Of a stretch of 64,000 nucleotides of DNA, positions 23,709 to 37,000 are shown piece by piece. Position numbers and translations under genes: made by a program. The notes beneath the pieces are model-generated. The model saw nothing but the letters and a program-made list of their open reading frames with translations. It searched no databases and had not been told where the DNA came from. Source of the DNA: Morchella semilibera (lineage: Eukaryota; Ascomycota; Pezizomycetes; Pezizales; Morchellaceae); contig CM018605.1 of assembly GCA_009192285.1 (NCBI GenBank), positions 334,767-398,766 of the forward strand, given 5' to 3'. Each line of letters begins with the position of its first letter. The first letter of the stretch is position 1.

Positions 23709-26700
23709 TGTAAGAATAGATTCAAGGGTACCGGTGTTTGTTCGATTCGGGAGAGAGGGGGGGGGGGTTGTTGCGGAGATGAATGGTTGAGAGGGGCGGT
23801 GGTGGTGGTGGTGGTGGTGGTGGTGGGTGTTGATGGAGAACGCGTTCTAACCGCGTGTGAAAATTCGTTCGGGATGCGGGGGTGGGAGAGCTGGATTCAA
23901 ATGAAACCACCAGAAGAGAACGAGGAGGATAGTGATCGGTGGGACGGCCTTGAAGGAAGGGATGAACGAGCGGTGTGGTGATGGGTTTGTTTTGACGTCG
24001 TAGGTCTGACCGGTTACGGCATTTACATACAGGGATCTATTCACAATGTTACTGGGCGGTATGAACGTTTTGTTCACCCTCTGCCTTCCCCGAAGAAGAA
24101 ATAAGAATAGCAGCATAAATCGAGTACTACACATAGCCAATACATCTGAGAATTTATATTCAAAGCGGGCTGTTTGGACGGATTTCCTACTCTCACAACA
24201 TTGGTATGCCAACGCATGTGTGTTTGCCACGTGAGTTAGAGTATTGCCGTTATGCTGCCTAAGCACGCTCAGAGTCCTAAATGCGCATGACCGTTATAGG
24301 GTTAGGTAAGAAGGTAAGAAGTAGTTAAATGAACCCAAATCCAACACAAGTACATGTATCTCTGTTTACAGGTCCACGCCTGCGCACCGTACCTAAAAGG
24401 GATTCTATAGTTAAAACTATAACCCTAAAAGGCATCATTCAACTATACCTTGACGCAAGCTGATCGGATCAACTATCCTAGGTAAGAGAGCCATTGGTCC
24501 TCTCCTCCCTTCCCTACAAATCACTACTTACAATCGTTCGGTGTCAACAGGGCTATTGTGATTAAGTATGTTTTATAACTGACTCATCAATGGCTGTGCC
24601 TAGATCCGCTGGTTGAAAAGGGGATTTTGTGTATAGCAGATAGGCTTCTGGATATGAGCCGGCCCTGACCGAGCTCCCAGAGCTCGATTCAGCAATTAAT
24701 GCAGGTTCGCAATACACATATGTAAACTCTATAGACAAACTAAAGCTACATGTATATATGGCTATAGCTACGCAACGAAAATTATTAAGGGACAAAGGAT
24801 ACTTATAGTACAATTCCACACCTCTCGTTCAAAAAGGCGAACATCTTTAACCGAGTCCCTCTTTCTTGTTAAATGATAAAGCACATTTATTCATTCTGTC
24901 TGTACTGAGAGTATAATCGCACTTAGCACTTCCAAAAGTTTCTTGGATTGATGCCTCACCCTTTGCAACCTTTGTGTAAATACCCCCTCCGACATTGTAT
25001 ACAGGTACTTTTGTTGGAGGAACAAGCCAAGGTAAATCAGTTTAGACTTTTGTCCCACAATATTATCAGGTAATTATAGGTATGTAGACAGTTTTTGAGT
25101 AACAAACGACCCGGCACCCCATCCGCCCGCAGGAATTCAGGCCGAATTGACTTCAGAGAAGGGCGCATGCACATGAGGTGTGCTGGTCTGTAGTGCGCTT
25201 TTCCTGTACTGGCGTTGGGATCAATTAGATGTTTGATGGGGTTGTGGGGGCCTAGGAGGTTCGATTTGTGTTGTCGATCTATCATGAGATTATGACTATG
25301 GGGCGTGAAGGTCTGCCACAGTTTAGTGACAAATATCTTGTTACTAGTTGGGAGAGATTGCAGTTCCGGTTCTCTCTACCTTGACCATTGAGACTTAAGA
25401 GATAATCCAGGTTTGTAGTGAAGAGACAAGAAAGCTATATGGTCTTGCTATTGGCAAAATTGGTGGGTTATCCCTCGGTCATAATAAAGTCCCTATATAA
25501 ACGGTGAAGCTCCAGGTGTCTCAACAGTCAACAACGCTATGCTTACTGCAGATGGCTCAAAGAAAAATATGTTTCTCTTAAACGTCTCTATGCACTCGAC
25601 TCTTTGTTGGAGGAGCCAATTGGTGAACATCTGGGAGAGAAGACCGGAAGAAAATACTCCAGATAGTTCCTGCGAAGTCAATCGTTGTGCACCCAAATTA
25701 AAGTTATGGCCATTTCCATTCCATACACCTATATATGGGGAAGGGAAGACTGAACAATACCAAATAAATATGGAATCGATGCTGAAGCAAGTAATTCTAC
25801 AACTAGCACATAGGCATTTACAACCTACTGGCAACAATATTCACGTACCGATTTAAGCTCATATTCAGTTCTGTCTATCTCACCACCTCTGGATGTATTG
25901 AAAAAAAAAGTATATGAGTTAGTTAAGTAAGCTTTAAAAAAACACAATATATACATATTGATTTTTTCACAACCATGCTTTAGAATTAAACGCATGAGTT
26001 ATCACTCGAAACGCGTTTGAAAGCGCAGGCTTGGCTTGGCTTGGCTCAGAGAAGAGAAGAGAAGACGGGCCTCCTCTCTCCGACAAATTTATTGGCCTAA
26101 TGAAACCTTATGGGACAATCCATAATTATAAACTAGCCAAATCTTATATTAGCTTGTCATTTGGAACCATTTTAATAAGCCTTGGATTGATAATAGAAGG
26201 CTATGCCGAAATACTAGCGGGCTATACTTTCTATTTCTTTGATTCATCAAAATTTTGCATGACTAGCAGTACGTACGGATACAGAGGAGAGATTCTTAAC
26301 AAACAGCAAGTGCCTAATCCACCCACTCCAACAATTTTGTCTCTACTACGAGCGTCCGGTGCTGATTGGCGGGGAGCCTCTTGGCACTGGACATGTCCAA
26401 CGTTGGTGTACATACCACATATTCAGAAGTTATTGCTCTCTGTGCTATTTCTGACTAGAGACTTCAACTCGCAGAGTATCCAACCAGGTGACGTCACATC
26501 AGCAATAGGACGCCTTTATACTGTATGAAACGGATACGTGTTTCTGCATCCTTTTAATGGGTCAATAGTGGTGATTTGATTCGAGGGCAGGTATGCATTG
26601 CACGTGTACAACAACACCCATATTTTGTGGCGTACCTCAACATCCTGGAGACTTTTCTGACTTGGTAGACGTTTTATTATTTGGTTAATACATATGCGCC

Positions 26701-28192
26701 CATATCTCAGCTTACTGCTCATTGCGAGCAGAAAGGACGACGACGAACTTGGACATTGGAGAGTGGCTGCAGCACAGCCTTCTACAATTGGCCTGTCGGT
26801 GTTGAGAAGGATAAAGTGATCAGTCGGAAACCCTCAAATACCCCGTCCCTCTGCTGCTAGGATAGTCATGATGGTAATCACGCCGAACAACGCGGTTAAA
26901 TTTAGGGATTCTGTGAGTTGGCGAACCGGCAGAAGAAATTAGGTGGAGTGGTGTTGACACTTTGAGATCGTCAACGCCCTGACGCCCACGATGATGTGGA
27001 CCCATAAGACTTGAAGACGTCATCGAATTTTGTCTTGATGGGTTGACGTCGATACCGGTACCTGAAAACCTTCTTCATAGACAATCACTCGCCACGTGGT
27101 CCCTTCCTCCCCAGTAACAATGATTATTGGGTATCCAAGTACATGTAGGCACTTCGCTGTTGCCGCCGACTCCCTGACCCACTTTAATGGTTGTCGTGTG
27201 AAACGGTTTCACCCCTCTAACAAGTGCCTAGGATTATACGGAATCTGAAGATACATGTAGGTAGTGTAAGAATTCCAGATATGGCTGAGCCTGGGGAAAT
27301 GCCGACGAGGTTTGAGGGGCTGTAGGAGTGGGAAAGATGGTGCATTGTCGTCCTCGCTTAAAAGGAGAGGCTTTATTTCGGGGAAACTACATGTAGTGGA
27401 GGGTACTCTACGGTACCTACATGTATGTATGTACATGTAGGTACATGTTGCAGCTCTGTAGGATAAAAACAAAACACTCTTGCCTGGTAATATCTTGTAG
27501 ATGTACCTTCAGCCATTGTGCTATGGAAACGTAAGTAAGTTCATACTGCATAGGTATAGGTATAATTATACACTGTACATAGTTGGATCTACTGCGGGTC
27601 GCATACATCTTTGGTGACCTAAATGCTCAGTGCTACATGGAGTGCACAGATACATGTATATCGATCGACCAGTAGTGCGCACTTAACGCGATAACACGTG
27701 AGTTGTTGGTACGCGATTGAGATGAGAACCTTAACACGTGCCACAGCACAAAGACAATGGAAAAGTCACGTTATCTATTCGAAGTTTCAAACAACAAAGT
27801 GAAAGATTCCGTTGTTCCTGTCTTGAAATAAACTTTGGCAAACAAACAGGATTGACAAGGTTGGCTGTGGTTTGGTGAAGGCTTAAAGCTGACCCATTGA
27901 CACTCCTCCCGACTGGCACTGCCTTACGCGATGTGGGTCGCATATCATGTAGTCCTTTGTGTTAAGGGTACGTCCAGTACTAAGTATATATCCTCCACGT
28001 CGATAATTTCCAACAAAAAAAGATATCTATTTTTTAGATTCCACATTTCACAAGCCATGAACATAAAGATATGCTCTGTTAATTTACTACATGCAGATGC
28101 CACACGAATTCAACCGCGTCACATTTTTCCTCTTGTGATTCCACACATATGCACAAAGGGTGGTTATAAGAAAGGCAAGACATCTAGCAAAC
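23709..28192. other. Intergenic with GGT tract and TACATGTA cluster
   Basis: The promoter side of the BAH-PHD gene carries a (GGT)n tract at about 23789-23825. TACATGTA sites occur at 24351, 24747, 27140, 27252, 27388, 27418, 27432 and 27651, the last group being the densest in the window. A 165-codon frame at 26031-26528 has only a TTG at its edge and no recognised domain, so it is not called as a gene. Small inverted repeats occur near 24407. Confidence 0.5.
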
Positions 28193-29483
28193 TTATTCTG
28201 CAGATGCGGCAGCACCAGTAATAATCTCGACCAACTCTCCCGTAATGACAGCCTGTCGGGTACGGTTGAAAAGAATCTGGAACCTGTTGATCATATCACC
28301 AGCGTTCTTGGAGGCGTTGTCCATAGCGTTGCGACGGGCGGAGTTCTCGCAAGCATGGCCTTCGGCAAGGGCCTATGTTGTATTTATGGTCGGTTAGAGG
28401 TCATGTTGAAGTCAGGGTGAGCCGTAGGCTTAGATGTGCGAGCTTACCCAGTAAAGTGTGTTGGCCAGGGCAAACTCGCGGAGGTTGCCAAGCTGCTCGT
28501 CCTCAATCTCGAAAGAGGTAATGTTGGCTATTGATGACGTAAGCAGGCGAATCAACTACGAACATCAAATTGCATAAAAATCTGGACCGGGTAAAGCCGG
28601 GAGGGTAAATCTCAGAAGGAAGGCAACGGAAAATATCCACATGGTTTTGCGCTCTCGGATAACAATATAGTATTTTTACATCCGAAAATTCTTCATCATT
28701 GGATGGGAGATGACAGTCCGGGGAATAAGAGAACAAAGACTCACCAGAGGCCATGATAGCTTCCTCAGAGTAAGCTTCAATGGTGCTGGGCTCATAAGAG
28801 ATGGCCGACTTGAATGAGTTGTAGAGAACCTCGATGTTGTCATAGGTCTTTCCAAGCTGGGAAATCTGGTCGGCAATCGTCTGGGCCTCAACGAAAGTCG
28901 GGATGTCCTTGCCGACGTTCGCGAAACTCATGACAATGTTCTTGGCCGAAGATCTACCCAATTGCGCCTTAGATTTTTCTCCGAGAACGACGAGGTCGGT
29001 GTCGGGGTTCTCGATGAGCTTTCTGCGAACAGCCTTGGTGAGACCGGAATGGATACCCCCGCACAATCCCTTGTCAGAAGAGCAAACGATGATGAGGTTC
29101 TTTCCACCCTCCAAGGTCTTTGTCTCAGCATTGTTGAAGACCTTGTTGGAGGTCTCACCGTAGACACGAGAGTCACTCATAGCGCGCTGAGCGCGGGCAA
29201 GTTTAGTGGATGCGACAATCTTCATGGTCTTTGTAATCTTCTCAATGTTCTTGATGGACTTGAGACGGCCCTCGATTTCACGGAGGGTGGCATAATTGTT
29301 ACTTAGGGCTGGCCTATGAATTGGAGAACGGAACGAGACGAGATGTTAGCGATAGTTATGATGATGGTGGGCAGTGGTAATGTGGCCGAGGAAGTGGGGG
29401 GGGGGGATATCAATTGAAATCCTTTACCTAGTAGAAGTGGCCACTGCCTTCAAGAGAACAGGTCTGGCTGCTCGTGAAAACAT
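28193..29483 (-). CDS. ATP3: F1F0 ATP synthase subunit gamma, mitochondrial
   Basis: Four exons: 29483-29428, 29313-28745, 28527-28448, 28372-28193 (introns 114, 217, 75 nt; about 294 aa). The first exon encodes a basic mitochondrial presequence ([19 protein letters not shown]). The mature protein opens with [20 protein letters not shown] and [19 protein letters not shown], the N-terminal helix of the central stalk. [13 protein letters not shown] and VVLGEKSK follow, and the C-terminal helix ends with [19 protein letters not shown]. The subunit rotates inside the alpha3-beta3 ring in the matrix and couples proton flow to ATP synthesis. Length is normal for fungal gamma. The junction at S-G/A-N restores the conserved [19 protein letters not shown] segment. 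It is divergent from TOP1, with a 1.1-kb intergenic region. Confidence 0.95.
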
Positions 29484-30617
29484 CTTGAACGAAAAATGGA
29501 TATAAAGGAATCGAATGTGAGGGTCAGGGTTATGGGGGGTTGAGAGGGGAGAGTGGAGGGGGGGGGGGTGATTATGGTGGTTCACTGCAGCGATGAATAA
29601 CTTCTCGGAATGATGGATGGAGCGTGGGCGGATTTCCTTTTCCTAACGTGGGGATCTGGAACCAGCAGCGAGCGGCACACCAAGGAATCGGGGCTAGGTA
29701 TGGTTTTTTTCTTCAGCTAAGGGTAAAAATTTGAGTCAGCAGCCAGGAAGATCACGCTTCAGCCAATGATATTTTTTTTGAACACTTACTCACCCGGCCT
29801 TAGCGCTTTTCGACTTCTGGTGTTCTTTTTTCTCGCATTCGATTAACAGCCCGGCACGATCCTTCTGTTTTTCTCTTTCTTCTGACTTTCGCTGTTCGTC
29901 TCGCCTCCTCACTCTCTGACTTACATGTATTTATTTACCGACACACCTACTCGCCCTTAGCCTTCGGTTCGCCCACACCCTTCCTCAGGCTACATACCCG
30001 CCCTTGCACCGTGCTTTACTTGTTGCGTTCCAGCATCCAGAACAGTCCCAGCGTCCAGCGTGTCGGCATTTACTCTGCCAGGCTGCAAAATCCCACCGCT
30101 CTCCTTGCTTGCTACTGTTGACCTCTACACCCCCTCGCGCGTCACTCCTTCTTCTCTATCGACCTTCTTGTACCTACTGCTGTTGCTGCTCTTGTGACGC
30201 TGCTACTATTGCTACTGCCACTACATACACTGCCGTTACTCTCTGCGAGTCCTCCACAACACTCGCACTAACACACACACTCACCACGCCGCTCAGTTCT
30301 CTCTAGCCTCTGGTGCTTAACAGATCAACCCGCCATCCCCAGCCTCCATCCTCCTCTCCCCCTCGCCACATCCCCCACTAAAGCTGCACACTCTTATTGA
30401 ACTTCTCAAACCCCAATTCTCTTTCCATCGTATTTTCTCCACAAGTATCAGTACATTCTTGCTACACATTGCATCGAACTCACGCCCCACCCCTAGAAGG
30501 GCTTTAAAGGGCATTACTTGTTTGCCGTCGAAGCCCTTTACTACATCCTCTATAACAGCTGTCGCGTATCCTATACGCGCCTCTAGATCATTTAGATCTC
30601 CAGACGCCTCCCTCGCC
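29484..30617. promoter_or_regulatory. Divergent intergenic region ATP3-TOP1
   Basis: The two genes point away from each other across 1.13 kb, so both promoters must lie here. The ATP3 side carries a G-run at 29559-29568. The TOP1 side, from about 29800, is rich in CT and TTT tracts, as in many fungal leaders. One TACATGTA occurs at 29922. Exact start sites cannot be read. Confidence 0.45.
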
Positions 30618-33600
30618 ATGTCTTCTTCAGAGGATGATATCCCACTCGCCATGCTGAATGGCCGGGGTCGCACTAACGGTAATTTTCGCCCCCTTCTTTG
30701 TTGATTTTCTATCTTGCCAGCGAAATCGTGTACCACGGGGCGTCTGGAAGCCCGTTTCTTGCCTTTTTTGCTCCTCTTCGAGACATACCCGCTACCTAGA
30801 ACAGCAGGTTCTTATGGATTTCTATCATTTTCATCTCCAATCGTGTTTCCCGCTAACATTTGGCTGCTGCTTGCTTAGGTACATCTTCCGCGACCTCCTC
30901 ATCGACCAACGGGAAAAGGCCCATTCTACCAGACAGAATCCCAAAATCTGTAGACAAAAAAGTTGACCATGACTTTAATGCGATGGCTGTCGATTACCCT
31001 AAGGAAGACCGGGCTGGTGTGCCAATTGTGAATGTTGCTGTCAGGGAGGAGTTGGATAACGGGAGGGCAAAAAGGAAGGGGAGAAAACCACCAATTAAGG
31101 AGGAAAGTAGTGATGATAGTGATACTCCACTGGTGAGTGCATTTCCATCCCTCAGTATCTACGAAATTTCTAGCGGAGTCACGATCTTCTGCATACGTTG
31201 CATCTAGTTGAATGTTACTGACTTTTCCCGATTAGACAAAACGCCGCAGAACCAACGGGGTCAAAGCGAGCACGATCGAGTCATCTGATGACGATGTACC
31301 CTTAGCTAAAAGGGCAGCAGCATCAAAGACCCGCACCGCCAGTAAGAAGCCTACTGCTGCCAAAGAAGAATCGTCGGATTCAGACACCCCTCTGGCCACT
31401 GCAAGGCTTGCCAAGGAAAAAAGGAATATCGAAAAAAAGGCTGCGGTAACCGCAAAAGAGATCAGGGCGGAGGATAAGAAGACTGCTGCCAAGGCGAACG
31501 GGACAAAGCGAAAATCAGTTAAGGACGAGAGTGATAGCGATACCCCGTTAAAGGCCAAGAGGAAACCAGCTGTAAAGAAGACGAATGGCGTCAAGCAAGA
31601 GTCTTCGGATGACGACGTCCCTTTGGCGAAGAAGGCCAAGGCTACTTCTAAAAACGCGGCAATTACCAAGGGGAAAGCAGTTGATAGCAAAAAGACGGTG
31701 GTTAAAGGAAAGGCAAAGGCTGCTAAGGAAGATACGCCCGCAGGTGCTGATACCGCCGAGGACGAGGAGTATAAATGGTGGGAAAATCAAGCAGAGACGG
31801 ATGGGACTCAAAAATGGACTACTTTGGAGCATAATGGAGTTCTTTTCCCACCACCGTATGAGCCGTTGCCAAAGAATGTCAAGTTGAAGTATGATGGAGT
31901 TCCTATTACTTTGCCACTTGCTGCAGAGGAGGTTGCCGGATTTTTCGGACATATGTTAAATTCTTCTCATGCTGCAAATCCTACATTTACTGCAAATTTT
32001 TTTAAAGATTTCCAAAGAATTCTGAAGGAATCGGGTGGAGCCAAGGACTCTACCGGGAAGGTTTGTTGTGTTCTACAGTGGTGATGATTTTTACTGACAC
32101 TTTCACAGAAGGTTCTTATCAAGGAATTTACAAAATGCGATTTTACTGATATCAATAATTATTTCGTTGCCGAAGCGGAGGCAAAGAAGAATTTAAGCTC
32201 CGCCGAGAAAAAAGCGATCAAGGCAGAAAAGGACAAGGCAGAAGAAAAATACTTGCACTGTTTGCTAGATGGCCGGAAAGAAAAGGTCGGCAATTTCCGC
32301 ATTGAACCCCCCGGACTATTTCGTGGCCGTGGAGAGCACCCAAAGACTGGTATGGTCAAACAGAGGGTTCAGCCAGAGCAAGTTACCATCAACATTGGTA
32401 AGGGTGCGTCTGTACCCCCACCACCTCCAGGTCATAAGTGGGCCGATGTTATCCATGACAATACTGTTACCTGGTTGGCTACATGGAAGGAGAACATAAA
32501 CGGCAACATCAAATATGTCATGTTGGCAGCTACTAGTAGCTTAAAGGGAATGAGTGACTTCAAGAAGTTTGAGAAAGCGAGAGAGCTCAAGGTACAACTT
32601 ATATCTTTCAGATGATATTAACTATTATTCACTGAAAATACTAATGAGGCCATAAATAGAAACACATCGATCGCATTCGTGCCGATTATGGGAAAGATCT
32701 TAAGGCTGATCTTATGGCCGACCGCCAGCGCGCTACCGCAATGTATCTTATTGATAGACTTGCCCTTAGAGCTGGTAATGAAAAGGGCGAAGACGAAGCC
32801 GATACGGTTGGCTGCTGTTCACTCCGATATGAGCACGTTACTTTGAAACTGCCCGACTTGTTAATCTTTGATTTCTTGGGTAAGGATTCCATCAGATTCT
32901 ACCAGGAAGTTCCTGTTATTCCTCAGGTATTTAAGAACATGAGGATCTTCAAAAAGGAACCTAAGACCACGGGTGATATGATTTTTGACAGATTGGATGT
33001 AAGTCACTTTCACGTTTCTCACGTCTTTATTCTGTACTAACAGTTTGATAGACCAATCAGTTGAATAAACACCTTCAAAATTACATGCCTGGGCTCTCGG
33101 CTAAGGTCTTTCGTACTTACAACGCATCTTGGACAATGCAAGAACAATTGGCAAAGATTCCCAATGAGGGCTCTATCCATGACAAATATGCCGCTTATAA
33201 CGAGGCGAATAAGGCTGTCGCTATCCTTTGCAACCATCAGCGTACTGTCAGCGCAAGCCATGAGACCATGATGCAAAAAGCTGAAGAGAAGGTATATTTT
33301 GACATCAGTCGGTATCCTTGTTTTGATGTTGACTCATCCATTATCTAGATCAAAGCCCTTCGTTACCAAAAGTTACGCCTAAAGAGGCAGATTCTCTTTC
33401 TCAAGCCCGAGTTAAGGAAGAAAAAAGCTCCTTTCTTTAAACCGGATCCCGAAATCGACGATAAGAATTGGATTCTAGAGCACCAAAAATTCCTTATTGA
33501 ACAGGAGAAGGAGAAAATCCGCAAGAAGTTTGAGAAGGAGAACGAGAAGGCTGTTGAGAATGGCGAGAAGGAGCAGAAGCCCAGTGAGTTAAAGGAACGG

Positions 33601-34009
33601 CTCAAGGTTGTTAATGAATTAGAGGCCGAATTCAAGCTGGAGAACAAGACTGGTACCGTGGAACCAAAGACAAAGGGAGCTACAGTAGAAAAACTAGAGT
33701 CCCAGATTGAGAAAATGGATGAGAAAATCCTGAAGCAAGAAACCGAGGCTAAAGTCCGCGAAGACAATAAAACTGTTGCGTTAGGAACTAGTAAGATTGT
33801 ATGTTTGAACACAGCACACATTCCTCTATAAAATCCCTCTATCTTCTTGGGGCACGATACTAACAAATTCTTAGAATTACATTGACCCCCGATTGTCGGT
33901 CATGTTCTGCAAAAAATACGATGTTCCTATTGAGAAGGTCTTTCCGAAAACCCTTCGCGAGAAGTTCAAGTGGGCCCTCGAATCAGCGGACGAGGACTGG
34001 GAGTTTTGA
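30618..34009 (+). CDS. TOP1: DNA topoisomerase I (type IB)
   Basis: Eight exons: 30618-30678, 30879-31132, 31236-32060, 32109-32591, 32660-32998, 33052-33291, 33349-33798, 33875-34009 (about 928 aa). It relaxes supercoils by a reversible 3'-phosphotyrosyl nick in the nucleus. The N-terminal 230 residues are charged and repetitive ([11 protein letters not shown]-type units) with many basic patches. The core starts at YKWWENQ. Catalytic residues are all present: R about 578 (LALRAGN), K about 616 (FLGKDSIR), R about 675 (FRTYNAS), H about 716 (LCNHQR) and the active tyrosine about 886 (SKINYIDPR), encoded at the start of the last exon. A coiled-coil linker (residues about 750-860) precedes it, and the protein ends with the family-typical ADEDWEF. 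The first intron, after 20 codons, is 200 nt; the others are 48-103 nt. All phases were checked and the family assignment is certain. Confidence 0.97.
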
Positions 34010-37000
34010 GGGACAACTAGTGGCCCGAAACACCTTTACCACAGCCACCTCATGTGGACAATACTTCCGATGGAATATCAGCAATAATTTTGGAAGATGA
34101 AAACACTAAATGATAACGAAAATGAATCCGGTTATGGGGTTGTAAGAACATGAATCGCGAAGGCCTCTGACACGGGTATTAATTTCCGCCTCGTTTCGAG
34201 ACCTTTTCAATGAATCTTACAATATTCCGCTACACACCTTTCTTCTTTTGATTTATTGTATTGTGCTAAGTTTGTAACTTTGCTTCTTTCCTGTAAACTT
34301 TGTCAATATGCCTTTTTTTTCTCACTCTCTTCCTGGAGGTGTGCTTGGATTTCGTTATATTTTGTAAACCTTGACCTTGTCTTTTTTTTTAAAAAAAATT
34401 TCGAAAGTTGACATGACATACAGCAAGTCTGGTACCTCCGACATTTACTCTGGCCTTGGAGAACGGAAACCACTTGGCTTGAATTGTATGTCAGTGAAGC
34501 GTTCCGGATTTATAGGGAGGCTGTGCGTTGGGCGGGATACTGGGTGGTTTACAGCTTACTTCTTTCTTCCATTCTTTCAATAGTGACTTTCTTCGCTGTA
34601 CTTTTAAAACCCTTCTGTGCCTACTGTGGTTTGGGTCGCATTTCTTTCATTCCTTTCGCAGAAAAGCATAAAGTAACTTTTTTCCTTTTATTTTTCTTCT
34701 CATTTATCTCATTCGCTTTGTGGGAGTACGAGAGGGGGTTTTCTTACATAGAACTAGTTGTGTTGCAAGCCATTTTTTGGTATTTTCCTTCGTTCGCTTA
34801 TTTATCTGTTTTTGTATCGTGCTCGTATTGTGTAAAATAGGTGCTCTCTATCTCCTTGGTATTAGATAGGATGGATCGGGGGTAGGTATATATGGGAAGG
34901 ATCGGTGTAAATACAATGGGATTAGATTGTAAAGTCCAGTTTGATAACTTTTAACAACGGGGGGGGGGGGGGGCTCGAACTTTTGTAAATGAAATAAGCT
35001 GAGAGACTGGGCCTTATTTTGTATATTTGACAGTTGGTATGAATAACATCCTTGTGCCTTCCGGGAGATGCCTATTAGAAAACACGATGACTATGAGGAA
35101 GCCAGGAGTTCACCTTTATATTCGGGAGAAGTTGGATTGGGGTTGGTGTTTTAGTGGTGAGAAAATGTTTAATACCCGGGGTCCAACCATGCGCCTCCGG
35201 CTGTCCGCTATTGTCATAACATTTCTCTCTCCAAGGTTGCCACATGGACCTATAAGATTGATAATGCTCATATGATCGGATTTTGTATAGGTCCTGCCCC
35301 CGAGATGCGGGGGGGAGTGCCTAATCTGCGTATAGAATCCAAACATCGATGGACGACTGCAGCGATCTGAGCTCTGGAGTTTTTGGTACGGGTTGGTCTT
35401 GGTGGCATTATGATATGGTCGAGGTCAAAAGGTTTCATGGGTTGAGGGAATGAAGTTGTATAATATTATATTGGGCTAGCATTAATCACCCCCTGTTATT
35501 AGCAATTGTGATTAATAAAGTTTGAGCATCCATGTGTTTCCCCACACATCATGAGTTACATGGACGATTTTCCGAGTGATTTCCTGTGTCCCTCGTAAAC
35601 ACGCGCACTTCGAGGAGATGGGCCAACTTGAGGATACGAACCATATGTAGAAAACAGCAGGGTAGCTGACTTGCGCTATCCAGGTTTTGCAGCAGCAGTT
35701 TTCTTTGGTGCCCTCCTCTGCCAGGTGCCAGGCCCCCCAGTATTCCGTAAACCGATTTTGTAGTTCCTGGCCATAGAGTCCTCGCTCCTATAAGCTTTGA
35801 GCGGATATTACATAAAGATCGCCTGAAACATTAATTGTTGGTGTTGTTCTCAATATTTCGGTGCATCCAGCGTCCTCCCCCGCTGGTAATTAGTCCTGGG
35901 TGTGACCGCGTCCAAAGGCTTGACAGATCCATTCATCCCAATTTGCAGTTCCTTCTTAGGCAATAAAGTACGCATGTGCCTACCAGACGCAGTTAGATAA
36001 CCGTATTAAGCGTGGCCTGTCGACCAGATGGCTTAGAGTTGGTGGGATGAAGACATGAGGAGGGGCTGTCGAGATAGGAAGCGTACAGCTCGGTGAATAC
36101 TTTGCAGCTAGACAAGTAGACTGAGCATGAGCTTGGCAAGAAAGATTTATGGAAGGCAGATTGTAGGGAATGGAGCCGGCATGTGGGTAGGAGGTGTATA
36201 GCTCTTGGTGGTAGTGGATAGCTGTAGCGCAGCTAAAAAAAAAAAAAATTGATCTAGTATGTTTAGTTTTTGGAAGTGAATAGATAATCCCAAATTAAAC
36301 CACACATCACCTTGAAATTCCATATTAAGGTATCTCTCTGGCCCCCCCTACCATCATACATATATGGGGGCCCGAGATATCCTTGCCAAAAAAAACACCC
36401 CCACCTCGAAATGGTCCGCATCACTCATCACTTAGGAATTCTTGGGACTCATCTCAAGACTTCAAAAAAAGTTCTTAAGACCGAGTTCCGGGGCATTAGG
36501 TCTCGTGCCGGAGCTCTGCGTGGTTTGTTCGCCTATCTTGAAGATATCTTGTATCAAGTAGTTATACATCCCACTAACATCACTTTGAACTCGTATCTGG
36601 TCGTAGCTAGCGCAGTGTAAGTCCTGGTTAATCGCCCGAGAGCTAGCCTAATCACTCACGGCAGATTCCTCCACCTAAAAATTCGCTCTGCGAAAACCAA
36701 ACATCTCGGGATAATAAAAACAAACCTACCAGAAATGTCGAGTGATGGACGGTGAGTAGAATGCAGATAGAACGCGCATCGTAGTGCGGCGGGCACAGTA
36801 TCATTGTGGGGAGAAGGTATTTTGTTCTGACGATAGTTTATTGAAGAATTGGCTTAGGTGGTTTGTTGGAAATGGTCTGAGGTGGTGGAGATGGTCCTCA
36901 GTGAGAGTGAGTTGAGGGTAAATGTCCCGAGCTTGGCGCTAGGAGGATCGCAGAAGCGGTGGATGCACATATGGTGCCATTTTAACTTTTGTTGGGCGGG

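Noticed and set aside
31232-31952. 152-codon and other antisense frames in TOP1
   Set aside because: Shadow of the repetitive Lys/Ser/Asp-rich TOP1 N-terminal exon.
34371-34840. Frame with several hydrophobic segments downstream of TOP1
   Set aside because: T-rich 3' sequence produces Phe/Leu-rich translations; the start is TTG and no family is recognised.
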